A DNA stretch of 64,000 nt from Laetiporus sulphureus 93-53 (taxonomy: Eukaryota; Basidiomycota; Agaricomycetes; Polyporales; Laetiporaceae). This document shows positions 38,040 to 50,427 of this stretch, piece by piece (the stretch's first letter is position 1; each line of letters opens with the position of its first letter). The stretch covers positions 126,310 through 190,309 of the forward strand of contig NW_024468510.1 in NCBI RefSeq assembly GCF_001632365.1, read 5' to 3'. The position numbers were made by a program, and so were the translations under genes. The notes below the pieces were generated by a model. It saw only the letters and a program-made list of their open reading frames with translations. It ran no database searches and was not told the origin of the DNA.

Positions 38040-39695
38040 ATGTTTCGACGTCGCACGGTCTACATATTCCTCAGCCTCCTCGCTGCCGTCCTCGTCGGGA
38101 CCGTCATCGTCCTCTCTTCCATCTCCTACTACCTTTCCATCGATGTCAACGCCTACATCACCGAGCTTGAGCTCGACGTGCCCTTCAATGCGACCGACCC
38201 CTGGAACGCGACAGAGCACGGAAAGGTAGAGCGCATCCCACGCATCCTCCACCAGACATGGAAGACGGAGACGCTCCCCGAAAAGTGGGCCGACGTGTCG
38301 CAGGGCTGTCGAGACATGATGCCCGACTAGTGCGTGCTCCGTTGCTCTCTCTGGTGACGTCCCCGCTCATCGTGCTCCAGCGAATACATGCTCTGGACCG
38401 ACGCGAGCTCACGCGAGTTCATCGCTGAAAACTATCCATGGTTCCTGGAGACCTTTGATGGATACAAGTATCCCATCCAGCGCGCGGACGCCATCCGCTA
38501 CTTCATTCTGTATCATTACGGTGGTATCTATCTCGACCTGGACATTGGATGCCTGCGGCCGCTCGATCCGCTCCTTACATACCCCGTCATCCTCGCCAAG
38601 ACCATCCCCGTCGGCGTTTCCAACGATCTCATCTTCTCCGAGGCAGGACACCCCTTCATGGAACAGATGATTCACGGTATCAAGAAGTTCGACCACAACT
38701 GGGTCCTCAACTACCCCACCGTCATGTTCAGCACAGGCCCAATGTTCGTATCTGCGCAGTACGGGCTGTACACGTCCACGCACCCGCCAACCCTTGCGCA
38801 GCCTGGCGGCGAGGTTCGCGTTTTGCCGAAGTCACTGTATGGGAAAAACGCGAAGCCAGGCGAGGCGCCGCACTCGTTTTTCTCTCATTACTACGGCAGC
38901 AGCTGGCATGCGGACGACGCTGCCTTCATTGGCTTCCTTGGAAAGTGGGGTAAGGGCCTTATGTGGATCGGGCTCGTTGTCTTCATTCTGGGAGTGATCC
39001 GTCTCGCGCTCGCGCCGCACGCTCGAAGACGCAAATACCGCCTCAGGCGTATCGGCGGCTACGAAGTCATGATGCCACGCTGGGTCCAGCGCGATGGAAG
39101 ATGGTACCTCGACCTCGGATGGTTCGGTCTGCCCTCCTCGGGCGCATCGTCGCCAATTCAACCCGCCTCACCCGTACTCAGCGAGGAGTCGTCCGACGAC
39201 ACGGAAGAGGAAGACATGCAACTACTGCCCCTGTCATTCGCGCCGCGGTCCTCATCTCCGACGCCATCAGATGCTTCATTTACTGCGGACGTGGTGTCGA
39301 GTTCATCGTGGCAGCCTCCAAGCGGGCGATCGACGCTGGACGTTGTCCGCCGCGCGAGTCGCCGCGTGATGACCACTATCTTCGGCGCTTCAGAAGTTCC
39401 CGAGCGGACACCGCGCCGCCGTCGTAGCAGAGGCGTGCTGTTTTTCCTTCCTGCGATTTTCACCCCGTCGCACGCCATCGAGCTGCAGCGCGGACGCAGT
39501 CTAGCGCGCTCGCCAACTCGCTTATCAGCGTCGCTTTCGCGCGCATCTGCGAATGTTCCGCCTGAGAAGCTACAGCAGCCGTGTCCGGAGGACCTTGAAG
39601 CAGGCACGTTCCTGCCGATCCCAGAACTTCTGCCGCGCGGACGGGCCGCGAACTCGTCCTTCTCATCCGTATCGTCCTCCTCCACTCTGTCATAA
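38040..39695 (+). CDS. SUR1: Mannosyl phosphorylinositol ceramide (MIPC) synthase catalytic subunit-like, GT32
   Basis: Golgi mannosyltransferase that adds mannose from GDP-mannose to inositol phosphorylceramide (Sur1/Csh1 type). The N-terminal membrane anchor is VYIFLSLLAAVLVGTVIVL (residues about 6-24). The catalytic region follows: RIPRILHQTWKTETLPEKW, spliced (intron about 38330-38380) to EYMLWTDASSREFI, then YPIQRADAIRYFILYHYGGI and YLDLDIGCLRPLD with the DxD motif (about 38529-38567). FSTGPMFVSAQYG and HSFFSHYYGSSWHADD complete the domain. A second membrane segment, GLMWIGLVVFILGVIRLAL (about 38953-39009), is followed by a cytosolic tail of about 220 residues rich in Ser/Arg. The two-anchor layout matches Sur1/Csh1, but the tail is long. 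An exact SUR1 orthologue is likely rather than certain. Confidence 0.85.
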
Positions 39696-40287
39696 TGCGC
39701 ATGCCTCGTTCGTCGTGAGTTGCTGGGTCTCAATGTATTCATAGGACTGGGAAGGCTTGGATACAGAATCCGTTCCGCGTTGCCGTGTGTACTCATAATG
39801 GCGCTATCTTTAATGCATGGGGCAGGCAGGGGGCGCAAGTACACGTATACCCGTTACTAGTGACGAACTGCTATTGGACTTTATTTTTCACCTCCAGTCC
39901 TTTCCCGAGCGTACTCGTCTGGCTGGCCCACAGAACAGTGATAGTAGATCCTCGTACATTATTACTAGCCTATCCATGCCCTACTGCTCGGACATCTAAC
40001 AACCCCTCATTTTTCTCATGATCAGTCCCGTGGTCGTCCGGTGGGAGCCCTGAAGAAGTCAAGAACAGCTTAGTCCCAGGTACGTTTGACCGACTGTATC
40101 GGGTATAAGATCAGACATTCGGCTTCAGGATCAGATCCTCCTTCTGCATGGTGCTCCCATTCCAAAACCCGCTAACAGTCGCATCGGCTTAATGATTTCG
40201 TATAGAACGCGGCGACGACTATCAAAATTACGCTTCGTAAATATCCACGGAGGATGCTCCGGCGTGACAACATACGTTTGACTAATC
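39696..40287. other. Convergent intergenic region, GT32 / MFS
   Basis: About 590 bp between two stops; it should hold both 3' UTRs. No open frame with a signature and no repeat seen. Confidence 0.4.
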
Positions 40288-42232
40288 TGCTAGGTGCGTG
40301 TAGAGACAGTCTTCCGTCGGGCGATGTTGCCCATGCTCAACGACAGCACAAACATAGCCACGGAACTAATGGCATATGTTGCCGACGGGCCGAAAGTCCA
40401 GTAGGATGCGCAAGCTGCGGGCCATCCACTATTAGAACTGTCAATGACTATTATTGCAATCTCGGAAACCTACCGAGCAATGGACCGATGGCCCGGCCCA
40501 ACTGACCAGATGAGCGGAAGTGGCCTAGGGCCTTGCCCTTGGCCAGCTCCGGGTGCTCCTCAACGGGCTTGCCGGTGTCCTCGTCGACGCCGTCGTCGCA
40601 TTGGAGGGAGGCGTATGAGGTGAGCGAATTGACGACGGTCGCAGATGTGAACGCCATGCAGACTGCGGCGCCTTGCAGGAGCCTCACCGCTACCGTGGTA
40701 CGATTCGTCACGAACAGTGGGACGAGCGTGAGAAGGACGAGGCCGAGCGCGCAGCTCGAGATTCCACGGCGAGCCATGGCGCCTTCGCCGACTTTAGGGA
40801 TCGCGCGGCGAACATATCCGCCCTGGAGGAGCGCACTGATGATGCCGATGGAGCCGATGAGCGTACCGTTCTGCCTGTTATTCCAGTCGAACACTGCAAT
40901 GCGCAGTCAGTGTACCGCCTCCATCCCCTGACATTGATGATGTTGCGGCAGATCGATGAACTTACGGTCGAATGTGAGAAAGGTCAGCGTGAACTCCACC
41001 CCGGAGAAGACGCCCAGGAATAGGAAATGGAGTCGCCGCAGCACTTTTAGAATGCTGATGCGCTGCTCGACACTGGCTTTGGGAGCGGCACCTGATGCTT
41101 CATGGTTATCCTTCTCCGCCATCTTCCCGGTTTGTGGTGCACTAGCAGGCGTCGGCACCTGAATTCTCTTGCCTCGAGTCTCTGGCAGTGCCACAGCTAA
41201 AAATAACGTCTCGAAAATTAAGAGGGCTAGAGTGAGCGCAGCCGGAGCAGCATAGACGTTGAATTCAAATCCCGAGGCCGTGAACGAAGAAGGCAGAGGA
41301 CGTGATGCAAAATATGCACCGATGGGAGGGCCGATACAGAAGCAAATGGCAAATGCGATACCAACGTGAGCTAGAGCCTTTGCGCGCGTCGCAGGTGTGG
41401 AGACGTCGGACAGTATAGCACTGCGCTTTGCGTCAGCCAGAGTTGTTCGTGCGCAGCTGGTACTCACATTGCCAGTTGCACATTGCCTTCGCTCAGGCCA
41501 CCAACGACACGCGACAGCATGTATGACACAAACGTTGTTGATTTGACCCATCTGTGATATTCTCAGCATGGAATGGAACTATGCGTAGAAGGGCCACGTA
41601 CATTAACGCAGACAATATGTTTCCAATCATGGTGATGAGAAGCACTCTCTTACGACCATACTTGTCGCTCAGAGATCCAATATGAGGGGAAATAAACCTG
41701 AGCGAACTCTCAGCCTGGATATCATCGAAGACTGGTTAACAGTGTCACATACCACTGAAGCATGCTAGATGAGGATCGGTTTCAGCATTCAAGTGTCTGC
41801 CATAGTGAATCACTCACGAGAAGACCGAGCCCATCAGCCCGCCTACGTATCCGTTAGGACTAGTCGCGTCTATCGTGGCTGATGCACTCACCCAACAACA
41901 CAACGTCCCATTTCTGTGGGTTAGATGTCGGGTTGTACAGAAGACCGCGTGCAGTGGACACGAAATGCAACGTGCGCGAGAGGAAGCCTGAGGGATCGGA
42001 TGCCTCACGCTGTACACGACCACCATCGTCGCCGGTCAACTCATGTACTCACACTCCTTTGCATCATGCTCACCTTGGTGTACCATTCAATGATGCGAGG
42101 GAAGAGAGGCAAGGGAATGGTGAAGGCTACGTGGCTGATTATGGGTGATCGAGGCGGTTACCACGATATAGATAGCCTACCGAACAGATCGAGCACCAGC
42201 GACAAGAATACAATGCGTTCGATTTTAGCCAT
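40288..42232 (-). CDS. Major facilitator superfamily transporter, TetA/MFSD10-like
   Basis: Twelve-helix proton-coupled transporter of the drug/organic-anion type; substrate unknown. The start at 42232 gives MAKIERIVFLSLVLDLF, spliced to AFTIPLPLFPRIIEWYTK, then ASDPSGFLSRTLHFVSTARG, NPQKWDVVLLGG and LMGSVFS. The signature loop between helices 2 and 3, ISPHIGSLSDKYGRKRVLL (about 41640-41700), is intact. Next come FVSYMLSRVVGGLSEGNVQLA, AILSDVSTPATRAKALAHVG, a conserved GIAFAICFCIGPPIGAYFAS helix, and a central cytosolic loop (about 41040-41170). The second half is LHFLFLGVFSGVEFTLTFLTFD, NGTLIGSIGIISALLQGGYV, VVNSLTSYASLQCD and a final helix that ends IARRKTVSTRT. About 9 introns. Many fungal annotations call this family 'tetracycline resistance-like'; resistance is not implied. 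Confidence 0.88.
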
Positions 42233-42595
42233 ACCAGTGGACTGTAGTCGACTGTCAAAGTCGAGAAATCGATGGAGAAGCGAAAATGCGAAGTCGAAGC
42301 AGGGAGTGGCGGGAGACAAGGCCGTTGGACACTCGCAGGGTTCGGGGCGACAGATTCGATCATTGATGCTAAATAAATGACACTACAGAACATGGCCAGT
42401 GTCTCACCACCTAGCTTGTCGCTTTGCGGTGATAAGAACCCGCCGCTAGCATATGTATAGCCGGGACCATGATATTTTGTACGACAAAGCAAAATGTGGT
42501 CCAATAGCGCGGTGGTGACATGCCATCGCATTTCGATTGTCACGAATTTATCAGATAAGACTAGATAAGATACGAGGTGTACAGACCCATCCTCC
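42233..42595. other. Promoter region of the MFS gene
   Basis: About 363 bp between the MFS start and the PUS7 stop, both on the minus strand. An open frame crosses it without a signature. No repeat seen. Confidence 0.35.
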
Positions 42596-45500
42596 TCAAT
42601 CATCCTCAGCGGCTGCCTTATATTTCTGGTCCTCCGACGCCTGCGTCAACGCAGTCTGATAACGTGAGCTCGTCTCCGTCTTCGTTACCTCGCGCAGAGC
42701 CATCGTCGCATATGCCGCCGTCCCAAGGGTCAGCTGCACCTGCAGCGCCATAAACTTGCCGTCCTCCACGACCTGCGGTGGATCGAATCCGAGCAGCTTG
42801 TCTTCGTCTGCCTGGGCGAGGGCGACATCCGGGTCCGTGTACCGTAGGACCGACCAGGAAAGTTCTGTCGGCAGATGTAAGATTTTGCGGTACGAGCCTG
42901 CGAGACTGTACTCTCTGAAATAGCGCGGGTATCATGAGCCGGTGTCAACGATCTACGGCGAATATCACTTACTTTTGCTTGCGCACGAAATTGTCTGGAT
43001 CCAGACCATCGGTTCGCAGGAACTCCCTGTAACGATCTCCCAGCGCGCCCCCGGGGTACGCTACATCTCTCCCAGGCAATGGCATGATCACGTCAAAAAT
43101 AGAGTATTTGTCGACATTCTCTGCCGTCAGCGTCTTGACCTTTGGCGGCTCCCATGGCTTCCGAGACCATTTGCTGCGCTTAATTGCCCCGGCGCTGTCT
43201 GATAAGCACAGCCCAATGAGGAGGTAGGTCTGCGGACATTAAGACAATGAGCTCACCGGCGTCCTTGTCCTCCGTCGGCACCTCGGCATCAAGAGTGTCC
43301 AACGCCTCAGGGTCCACCTCCTCCGCTTTGTCAGAAGCGTCCGTGTCGAACACCAGGTCTCCTACAACGGGTCTCTCGGCGCCGTGCACCTTAATCCGCT
43401 CGGAGACAATAGCGTTCCAGACGTATGACTGGTACGCATGCACGTACATCAAGCGCAAGTTTCGTGGAATCTGCGCGAGTACACACAATCGGATAAGTCG
43501 AATGTTCGTTCAGCGGCGCCAAAGGAAGCGCACCGTAGACAGAGCTCCCATCGCATTCCTGGTCTCGCCGCCTTGCTTTTTGTAGCTTTCCAGTAAACAG
43601 CGCTCGGCGACAACACGCCTCGGCATGAGCTCCAGCGCCTTGTCCAAGTCGCCTTCGACAAGCCAGGCATCGCGCGCAGCTTCCACGTCAGGATGTTCAC
43701 CCGGCCTCTTGCGCAGGATGAGCGACACTGCTCTGTGCCAGTCAGATTTAAGAAGTGCGAGACCGATCGAGTGCGTCGGGATTGCCGCTGTGCCGAAGCG
43801 CTGCATGCCTGGTAAATAGCCGTTAGTAACGTAGTGAGGCATGGGGAGAAAATACCGACCATAATAATTAATGAAGCCCTTCGTCTTGATAGTGTTCATC
43901 GCGCGGTCCAAGGTCTCCATAGAGTCCACCTGTACGTTTCTATGCAAAAATAAGTATGCCTTCCGCCCATATCCATGGAACATACCTAAGCGTGATAACA
44001 AACGCATTCCCCTTCAACATGCCCAGCTCCAAGCTCGCCTTCCTATAGTTGAAATCCGCCACCCGAATTCCGCGCTCGCCCCTCGTGGTCAATACATCCT
44101 CGACCGAGCGGCGCCCGATGCTATTCGCGAGATTCCAGATGTCCTCGACGGACTTATTTCCTCGACGCAGGGACACGCGCTGCACGGTGACACCGCGCTT
44201 GTCCTTGGTGCCTGCGACAGAGAGGTCCTTGATGCTGCAGTGCAGCACGCGAGAGAGGTTCGCGAGGGCATCCTGCGTGTCGCGGTTGGTCTTCTGGAGC
44301 GTGAAGTGGATGTAGGGAGGGTATGTCCCTCGCTCGGGACGCTCTCCTCGACCTGTCGTATTGTTAATACATATCACAGTCGTCGACAATGAACAGCAGT
44401 CGTACCAGAACGCCCACCTCGGCCCCCGCCACGTCCGCCTCCCCTCTTTGTCCACTTGATAGCGATCCTGGATCCTTCATCCGTCGCAGGCGTGCTCAAA
44501 TCAGTCTCACTGTCGAGCTTTCCACCAAACAGTTCACGAATCGCTTGGTGCAGCTCAGTACGTGTGGCCTTGGAGGCGATAGGCTAGCCGAACGTGCGCA
44601 AGTCAGATAGCATTCGCACGAGATGATAGCAGGCATGGCGAGACAGACATCAGTGAGCACTTTGCGCGTGTCTTCCCTCCAGCTTGGCCTGTCGCCCCTT
44701 CCGCCACCTCTTCCGCCACGTCCACCGCGTCCGCCACGAGACCCGCGGTCTCTCCCGCGCTTGCCTCTGCCTTGCTTCAAAGGCTCTTCTGGCACAGGCT
44801 CTGCGGCTGCAGATGACGAGGCATCGCCCTCAACGTCTCCACTTGCTTCTGATACCTTTGTTTGTCGCTCTCTCCAGCCGCTGTCGCTTACGAGAGGCGA
44901 TTCCTGACCTTCTAGATAGAGCTCCTTCACCTTGGAGACGACATCTTCAGACAGAATAGCTCTAAGCCTTGTATCAAACCGTTCAGGCCACGGCTCTTTA
45001 TCAGGTGAAGGTTCCTGAAGTTTTGTCGTTTCATCCGTTCTGTTCTCCGAACCTTCAGTGCCAGGAAGCGGCTCCGTAGTTTGTTGAACGTTCGTTTGAG
45101 GTGATAGTGGTACTACATTGTCTGTGGAGTCAGAAATAAGCTGTTCTGAAGGAGCTGGTGTTGCTTCCGGCGCAGCATCTCCCGCCCCAGATTCGTCCTT
45201 CTTCTTGGAAGACTCTGGTTTGGCGAGTGACTTGAGATGTATCACGTTCCCGTCCAAGTCTACCTCGAACACCAAGAAGTCAGTGAATCTAGAACAGAGT
45301 GCGTCAGCACGTAAACTTATGTAACTTTGGCGATACACGCGCCTCTGCTTGATGATCCCTTCAATCTTGGGCACGTCTCGGCCAACGTATTCAGAGATCC
45401 CAACGTCTGTCTCCAAAATACATTGGATAAGCCCGTCTTCTGTGTATTCCGGTGGTGGAACACCGAGGAAAGCGTGACTTGGCGGAAGCATCGGCTCCTC

Positions 45501-45662
45501 GTCCTTGACCACGGTTGGTCGCTCAGCACCGCTGGTGTTCTCGGCGACACCCATCACGACATCGTCATCTGCAGCCTCTTCGACCTTCATCCTTTTGGGA
45601 GAACGTTTGAGGGATGCGCCCTCCTCGTCCTCGCGCGAACGGACTTTGGAGGAGCTGGACAT
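42596..45662 (-). CDS. PUS7: Multisubstrate pseudouridine synthase 7 (TruD family)
   Basis: Converts uridine to pseudouridine at position 13 of tRNAs, in U2 snRNA and in mRNAs. The start ATG at 45662 gives [15 protein letters not shown]; the longer frame to 45710 begins at GTG. An N-terminal part of about 400 residues holds [17 protein letters not shown] spliced to [18 protein letters not shown], then a Glu/Pro-rich insert and a Gly/Arg repeat ([15 protein letters not shown], about 44705-44760). The catalytic core has [20 protein letters not shown], with the TruD active-site aspartate in TKDK (about 44200), and [10 protein letters not shown], the family's N-x-F/Y-G-x2-R/F motif (about 43850). 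The TRUD insertion domain is about 43500-43780. The C-terminal part has [28 protein letters not shown] and [13 protein letters not shown]. It ends KAAAEDD. About 8 introns. Confidence 0.92.
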
Positions 45663-45965
45663 GGCGGAAGTGGCGAAACGAGAAAATGCAAGATCGGATC
45701 GCTCAGACACGATCGGGGATTGGGGAAGGCGCGCAAGATTGATGGGAGATCTCTCCTACTGAACGCCATTTTCCTTCACGCAGTCGGGTGCCACCGCTCA
45801 TCGCCGTCCGCGTAGCGCATCGTCCTAGGTGTGTACCGCATCGCAGACATTCTTACCTCATTGACGAGCGTCTGAAAGAATGATTGAAGGCAACCGACAA
45901 AAGAGGCCCGCGCAGCTCGACCACCACACTCCTCAATCGTTCACGCGGTCGTGAGACACGCCGAC
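45663..45965. promoter_or_regulatory. Bidirectional promoter region, PUS7 / URA3
   Basis: 303 bp separate two divergent start codons, so both promoters must lie here or overlap the 5' leaders. No TATA box stands out. Confidence 0.5.
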
Positions 45966-46915
45966 ATGCCGTCCGCCTACCTACAGACATACGCGCAAAG
46001 AGCACGGAGGCAATCGAACCCTGCCGCGAAGGCGCTCCTAGAGACCATCGAGCGGAAGAAGAGCAACCTCTGTGTCAGCGTCGATGTCACGAAACGGGCA
46101 GACTTCCTCACAATCATCGACATTGTTGGTCCATACGTCTGTTTGGTGAAGGTGCAGAAATTCATGCCATATTTGTTCTGTTGCACAGTTAACAATGAGA
46201 TGGACTCTCGATAGACTCATATTGACATCATCGAGGACTTTGACTCGTCCCTGATCGACCGCCTCAAAGAGCTCAGCGCAAAGCATGACTTTCTTATCTT
46301 TGAGGACCGCAAATTCGCCGACATCGGTTCGTCCATTCATCCCTGATTGTTGCCATCCTTGTGCTCACTTGACCCCACCTCTCAGGCAACACCGTCGCCC
46401 TCCAATACTCCAGCGGCGTGCACAAAATCTCCTCCTGGTCCCACATCACCAACGCCCACCCGGTCCCCGGCCCAGGCATCATCACTGGTCTCGCCTCCGT
46501 CGGCCTCCCACTCGGGCGCGGCCTGCTGCTCCTCGCCGAGATGAGCACCGCTGGCAACCTCGCGACGGGCGCATACACAGAGCAGGCCGTGCGCATGGCG
46601 CGCGCGCACCGCGACTTCGTCATCGGGTTCATTGCGATGCGCCGCATGGATGGCGTCGCTGCGCGAGTGGGCGAGGACGTGAGCGAGGAAGACTTTCTGA
46701 TCTTGACGCCGGGCGTGGGATTGGACGTAAAGGGCGACGCGATGGGCCAGCAGTATAGGACGCCGAGGCAGGTCGTGCTGGAGAGCGGGTGCGATGTGAT
46801 CATTGTGGGGCGCGGGATCTATGGGAAGGGGAATGATGCGGATGTGAAGGCGCAGGCGGAGAGGTATCGAAAGGAGGGCTGGGCTGCATATGAAGAGCGG
46901 ATCGCGAAAGTGTAG
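45966..46915 (+). CDS. URA3: Orotidine 5'-phosphate decarboxylase
   Basis: Last step of UMP synthesis: decarboxylates orotidine 5'-phosphate. Three exons. Exon 1 starts [20 protein letters not shown] and includes [15 protein letters not shown], with the first catalytic Asp and Lys. An intron at about 46152-46211 leads to [27 protein letters not shown] with the signature Asp-Arg-Lys-x-x-Asp (about 46291-46326) is split from [17 protein letters not shown] by a second intron (about 46327-46384). The phosphate-binding end is [15 protein letters not shown]...QQYRTP and [14 protein letters not shown] (about 46796-46837). The length of about 280 aa matches the family. An in-frame ATG five codons upstream (45951) is an alternative start. 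Convergent with DOM34, 177 bp between stops. Confidence 0.95.
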
Positions 46916-47092
46916 AAGAAATGCGAATAGCGTACAACATGATTTTTAATATAGTGTAAAGATGTACAACCGGATACATTATCTCTAAATGAAAAAGACA
47001 CAGCTGTTTAAGCTGTGCTCTCATGATACAATGGTTCCTTGATACCTTGATCAGTTCATAACGATGCGTCGAGGACCCTCTTCTCTATGAGG

Positions 47093-48847
47093 TCACTCTC
47101 TGTTCTGTTCTTCAGCCTCTCCATTCTCCTCTGCCTTCCTCCTCTCCTCCTCTTCTCTCGCTTCCCGCTCCTCGGCCTCAACCACTTCAACATCCAGGGG
47201 ATACGTCAGGATCGCTGCAATACCCGTCAACTGGTTCAGTTCTGCACCATGGGCGGTAGGTCTCATGAGTCACACAGTACCACTGATGAACGAAAGCACT
47301 CACGCTGCCCAGATTCATGCATGCTAGAAAATATGAGCACCTCCCCGCCTCGCCCCTGAACGCTTTCAACCAGATCAACGTACTTCTTGCGCGTCTCCGC
47401 GTCACTAGATCTACAGAGCAGATGAAAGTAAGAACATGAACTGAGATAATTGAACACAGTGAACGAACCGAAACAATTCATCGGAGATGAGCAATGTCCC
47501 CACAGCACCACGGTCGACCGCTAGAGAGACCTGCGCTGGTCCATACCAAGCACGCATCTCATCCGTTCCTAGCATCTTGAAGAATCTGTACGACAGAGCG
47601 CGCTCAGTGTGTCTGATGTACGACGATCCACCAAAGGATCCTCACTTGTCGAGCATGATGCCCTCCCTCGCGAACTTTGTCTCCTTCAGCTGCATCGCAA
47701 TCTGCATACAGCCCAAGAACTCAACACGGGAAGGCCCATCAACAGAAACATAGCGAAACGCACCTCGGGGCTCTTCAGAACCTCTACCAGACTGTGCACA
47801 TGTGGACTGTTCACGTGCACCTTGAAAAACTTCGGCCGCGCACCAAGCAGCGCCTTGTTGCCCGTGCGAGTGGCCTCCGCCATGATATAATCATACACTG
47901 AGTCACGCACCCAACCGGGGGAAGCTATGACTATCGCGCGAAGAGTGGGGTTTGCGTAGGGTATGTGTCGGAGGAAGGACGCGTAGAGCATGGAGTAGAA
48001 GCGGTTGAGACCCTGTCATGGAGTGGTAGGAATGATCAGAAGATGAAACGTGCAAGTGAGCGGTGTGCTACCTTCTCGTGAGCAGACGAATTGGTGGCAA
48101 TCTTGCGTGGGATTGGCACTTCAAGTCGCTGGAGGATGACCGTCATATGTTCCGATAGCAAGCAGAAAATCGCAGTTCCTACGATTACCCATGTAGACAC
48201 CGTTAGAAAACAGCCAGAGAGAGCAGCGATCAAGTCCACCTTCGCCACACACCACAGCCGCCACCTCCGCCCCCCTCCCAGGCTGACAACTCTCCTGAAT
48301 CCTACTCAGAGCCACACTATCCCACCCGCCCTCCTTCTCTATCCGCACGTCGCGATTCACCTCGAGCTCGAGCGTGTGGAACGCGCCCTTCTTGACTTGA
48401 GGGTTCTCCACGGCCACCCTGCCGGCGATCTCGACCGCGGCGGTGGAATCCTGTGAGCTGGTAGTGGAAGCGGAAGGCTGTCCGGCATCGCCGGGCGCAG
48501 AAGACGTGGCGGGGGACCAGGTGACGCGGGTGACGGCGAGGGTGAGGTTGAGCCGGATGCGCTGCGAGCCGGTGGACCCTGTCGTGGAGACGTTTTGGAC
48601 CCGCCGGACGGCCGAGGCGCGCACTTGGTCGCCCTGGATATTATTCAGTCATACGAACGAGCGAGATGTGCTCAATCCGACGCACCTCCTGTATTAGATT
48701 GTAGAGATGCCACATATCCTCATCATCTTCTGGTCGGAGAGTGATGTGACCCTAAGTGCGAGTGAGTATCCTCTGCAGGGAGGCTGATGCAGGGAGGAGC
48801 GTACGGACTGCACCGTTCTTGTCGATGTGTTTGCCGATGAGCTTCAT
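47093..48847 (-). CDS. DOM34: Dom34/Pelota mRNA surveillance factor
   Basis: Works with Hbs1 to split stalled ribosomes in no-go and non-stop decay. The start at 48847 gives [13 protein letters not shown], spliced to [20 protein letters not shown], the typical Sm-like N-terminal domain. It continues with [20 protein letters not shown] and [19 protein letters not shown] (about 48360-48420). The central domain has [22 protein letters not shown] and [25 protein letters not shown]. It lacks the GGQ of eRF1, as Pelota proteins do. The C-terminal domain shows [47 protein letters not shown] and [10 protein letters not shown]. It ends in an acidic Glu-rich tail. About 8 introns. It shares a 217-bp divergent promoter with the TXNDC9-like gene. 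Confidence 0.93.
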
Positions 48848-49064
48848 GGTTGTCGAGGGTTGGGAGAGAGAGGAGAGGAGACGGAAGAATATTGTTGGGC
48901 ATGACATCCGCAGATCTATCTTGCGTTCCAGATCGCCGATCGCGGAAGTTGCCTGGCGCCCATTCACGACTCTCACTTGCTGTCCCGAGCCAAAACTCGA
49001 GTCCTCTCTTCCAGCCACTCAAGAATATTGTTCTCCTTCTGTCTGAAGAGCGTAGAATATCTCC
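48848..49064. promoter_or_regulatory. Bidirectional promoter region, DOM34 / TXNDC9-like
   Basis: 217 bp separate two divergent start codons. No clear TATA box. Shared control is inferred from the spacing only. Confidence 0.5.
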
Positions 49065-50272
49065 ATGTCGACCACCGACGCGAAAGTCGCCGAGCTAACT
49101 TCCCGCATCAGCCATGCCAAACCCTCCTCAAGCAACTCCAAACGCACTGACGACGGCGACCACTCCGACCTCGACGACGAGGAGCTTTTCGCGCAGCTCG
49201 AAGAGGAGATCGAGAATGGTGCCAACCCAGAGTTAAGAGAGCAGGGCATCCAACGGCTCAAAGCAGAGTAAGGTCCAGCGCATACTTCTAGACAGTGGTG
49301 TTCTCGACGGGGTCTGCCCCACGGCCAAGCATTCATAGTCAATGCTTGGCCAGAACGTCTTGGGTATCTCACCAGCTCAGTGACGGTCTGAGTGGGAACC
49401 CCAAACTTCTTTCAATGCGCCGTGGACCGCTCGCATTGACTGTTGACCACGATTGACCGAGCTATACCTTTGGTCCTGTCAGAGGTCCCAGGTCGACCGG
49501 AACGCACCACTACTATGTATATGTGTCGTGCAATTATTGACGGTGGATGTCGCAGGATGGACCGTCTGCAGCAGATGAAGAGCAGCGGACACGGTCGATA
49601 CGATGAGCTTACCGACGAGAAAGCGGTCATTCGGACGAGTGCGTGAGTCTTCCTTGGCTGTCACGCGCATACACCATCTCAATTATCTTTCATAGCAATG
49701 AACCCCGCTGTGTGGTACATTTCTATCACACCGACTTCAAGCGCTGTCAGATCATGGATAGACATCTTGCGGTGCGTAGCCGACTTCCTATATGCTCTTC
49801 CCAAATCTTATACACTGTTTTACTGCAGGCCCTCGCGCTGAAGTATTTCAACACGCGCTTTATCCGCGTCTTCGTAGAGAACGTGCCATGGCTCGTGGAG
49901 AAGCTCGGCGTCAAGATCCTCCCTTGCGTTGTGTGCTTCATAGACGGAGTGACAAAGGATCGGTGCGTTGCCGTTACCTCATACTAATTGTATTGTATGC
50001 TCATACTCCGCACAGGCTCGTCGGTTTTGAAGAGCTAGGCAACAACGACAAGTTCGAGACGGCTACACTAGAGTGGCGGCTGCTGAACACCGGTCAGGCG
50101 TCGTGTAACATTTTTTAATTTCCTGAGCTTCGACTCAACATAACTCTCCGTAGGCGTCATCCAGAAGGACCAGAAGAATGCATCGGAAGTTGTTTATGGC
50201 GCGAAATCAGTAGTCAGACAGCACATCCGCGGGCAACGGGACGATGATTCGGACTTTGACTTGGACGATTGA
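49065..50272 (+). CDS. PLP1: Thioredoxin-domain/phosducin-like protein (TXNDC9/Plp1 type)
   Basis: Small cytosolic co-factor of the CCT/TRiC chaperonin that helps beta-tubulin and actin folding. Exon 1 codes for an acidic, helical N-terminus (MSTTDAKVAELTSRISH, then DDEELFAQLEEEIENGANPE). The phosducin region continues with MDRLQQMKSSGHGRYDELTD and EKAVIRTSA. The thioredoxin fold follows: CVVHFYHTDFKRCQIMDRHL (lacking the CxxC redox pair, as in the family), ALKYFNTRFIRVFVENVPWL, EKLGVKILPCVVCFIDG and RLVGFEELGNNDKFET. It ends in an acidic tail, DDDSDFDLDD. About 5 introns. The length of about 215 aa fits. Confidence 0.9.
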
Positions 50273-50427
50273 CCAGCCGCTAATATACCCTTCACTGGTC
50301 TGAACATCAATTACCATGGCATTTATGGCTTATAATACCATCATGCAAGATAAGTCTAACCGGAGACGAGTATGACGCCCTGTATACAGTACGTTTGACA
50401 CTAACCACAAATGCGACGCTTTTCGAA

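Noticed and set aside
39000..39700. Long open frames in the other frames over the GT32 tail
   Set aside because: They are shadows of GC-rich coding sequence and show no protein signature.
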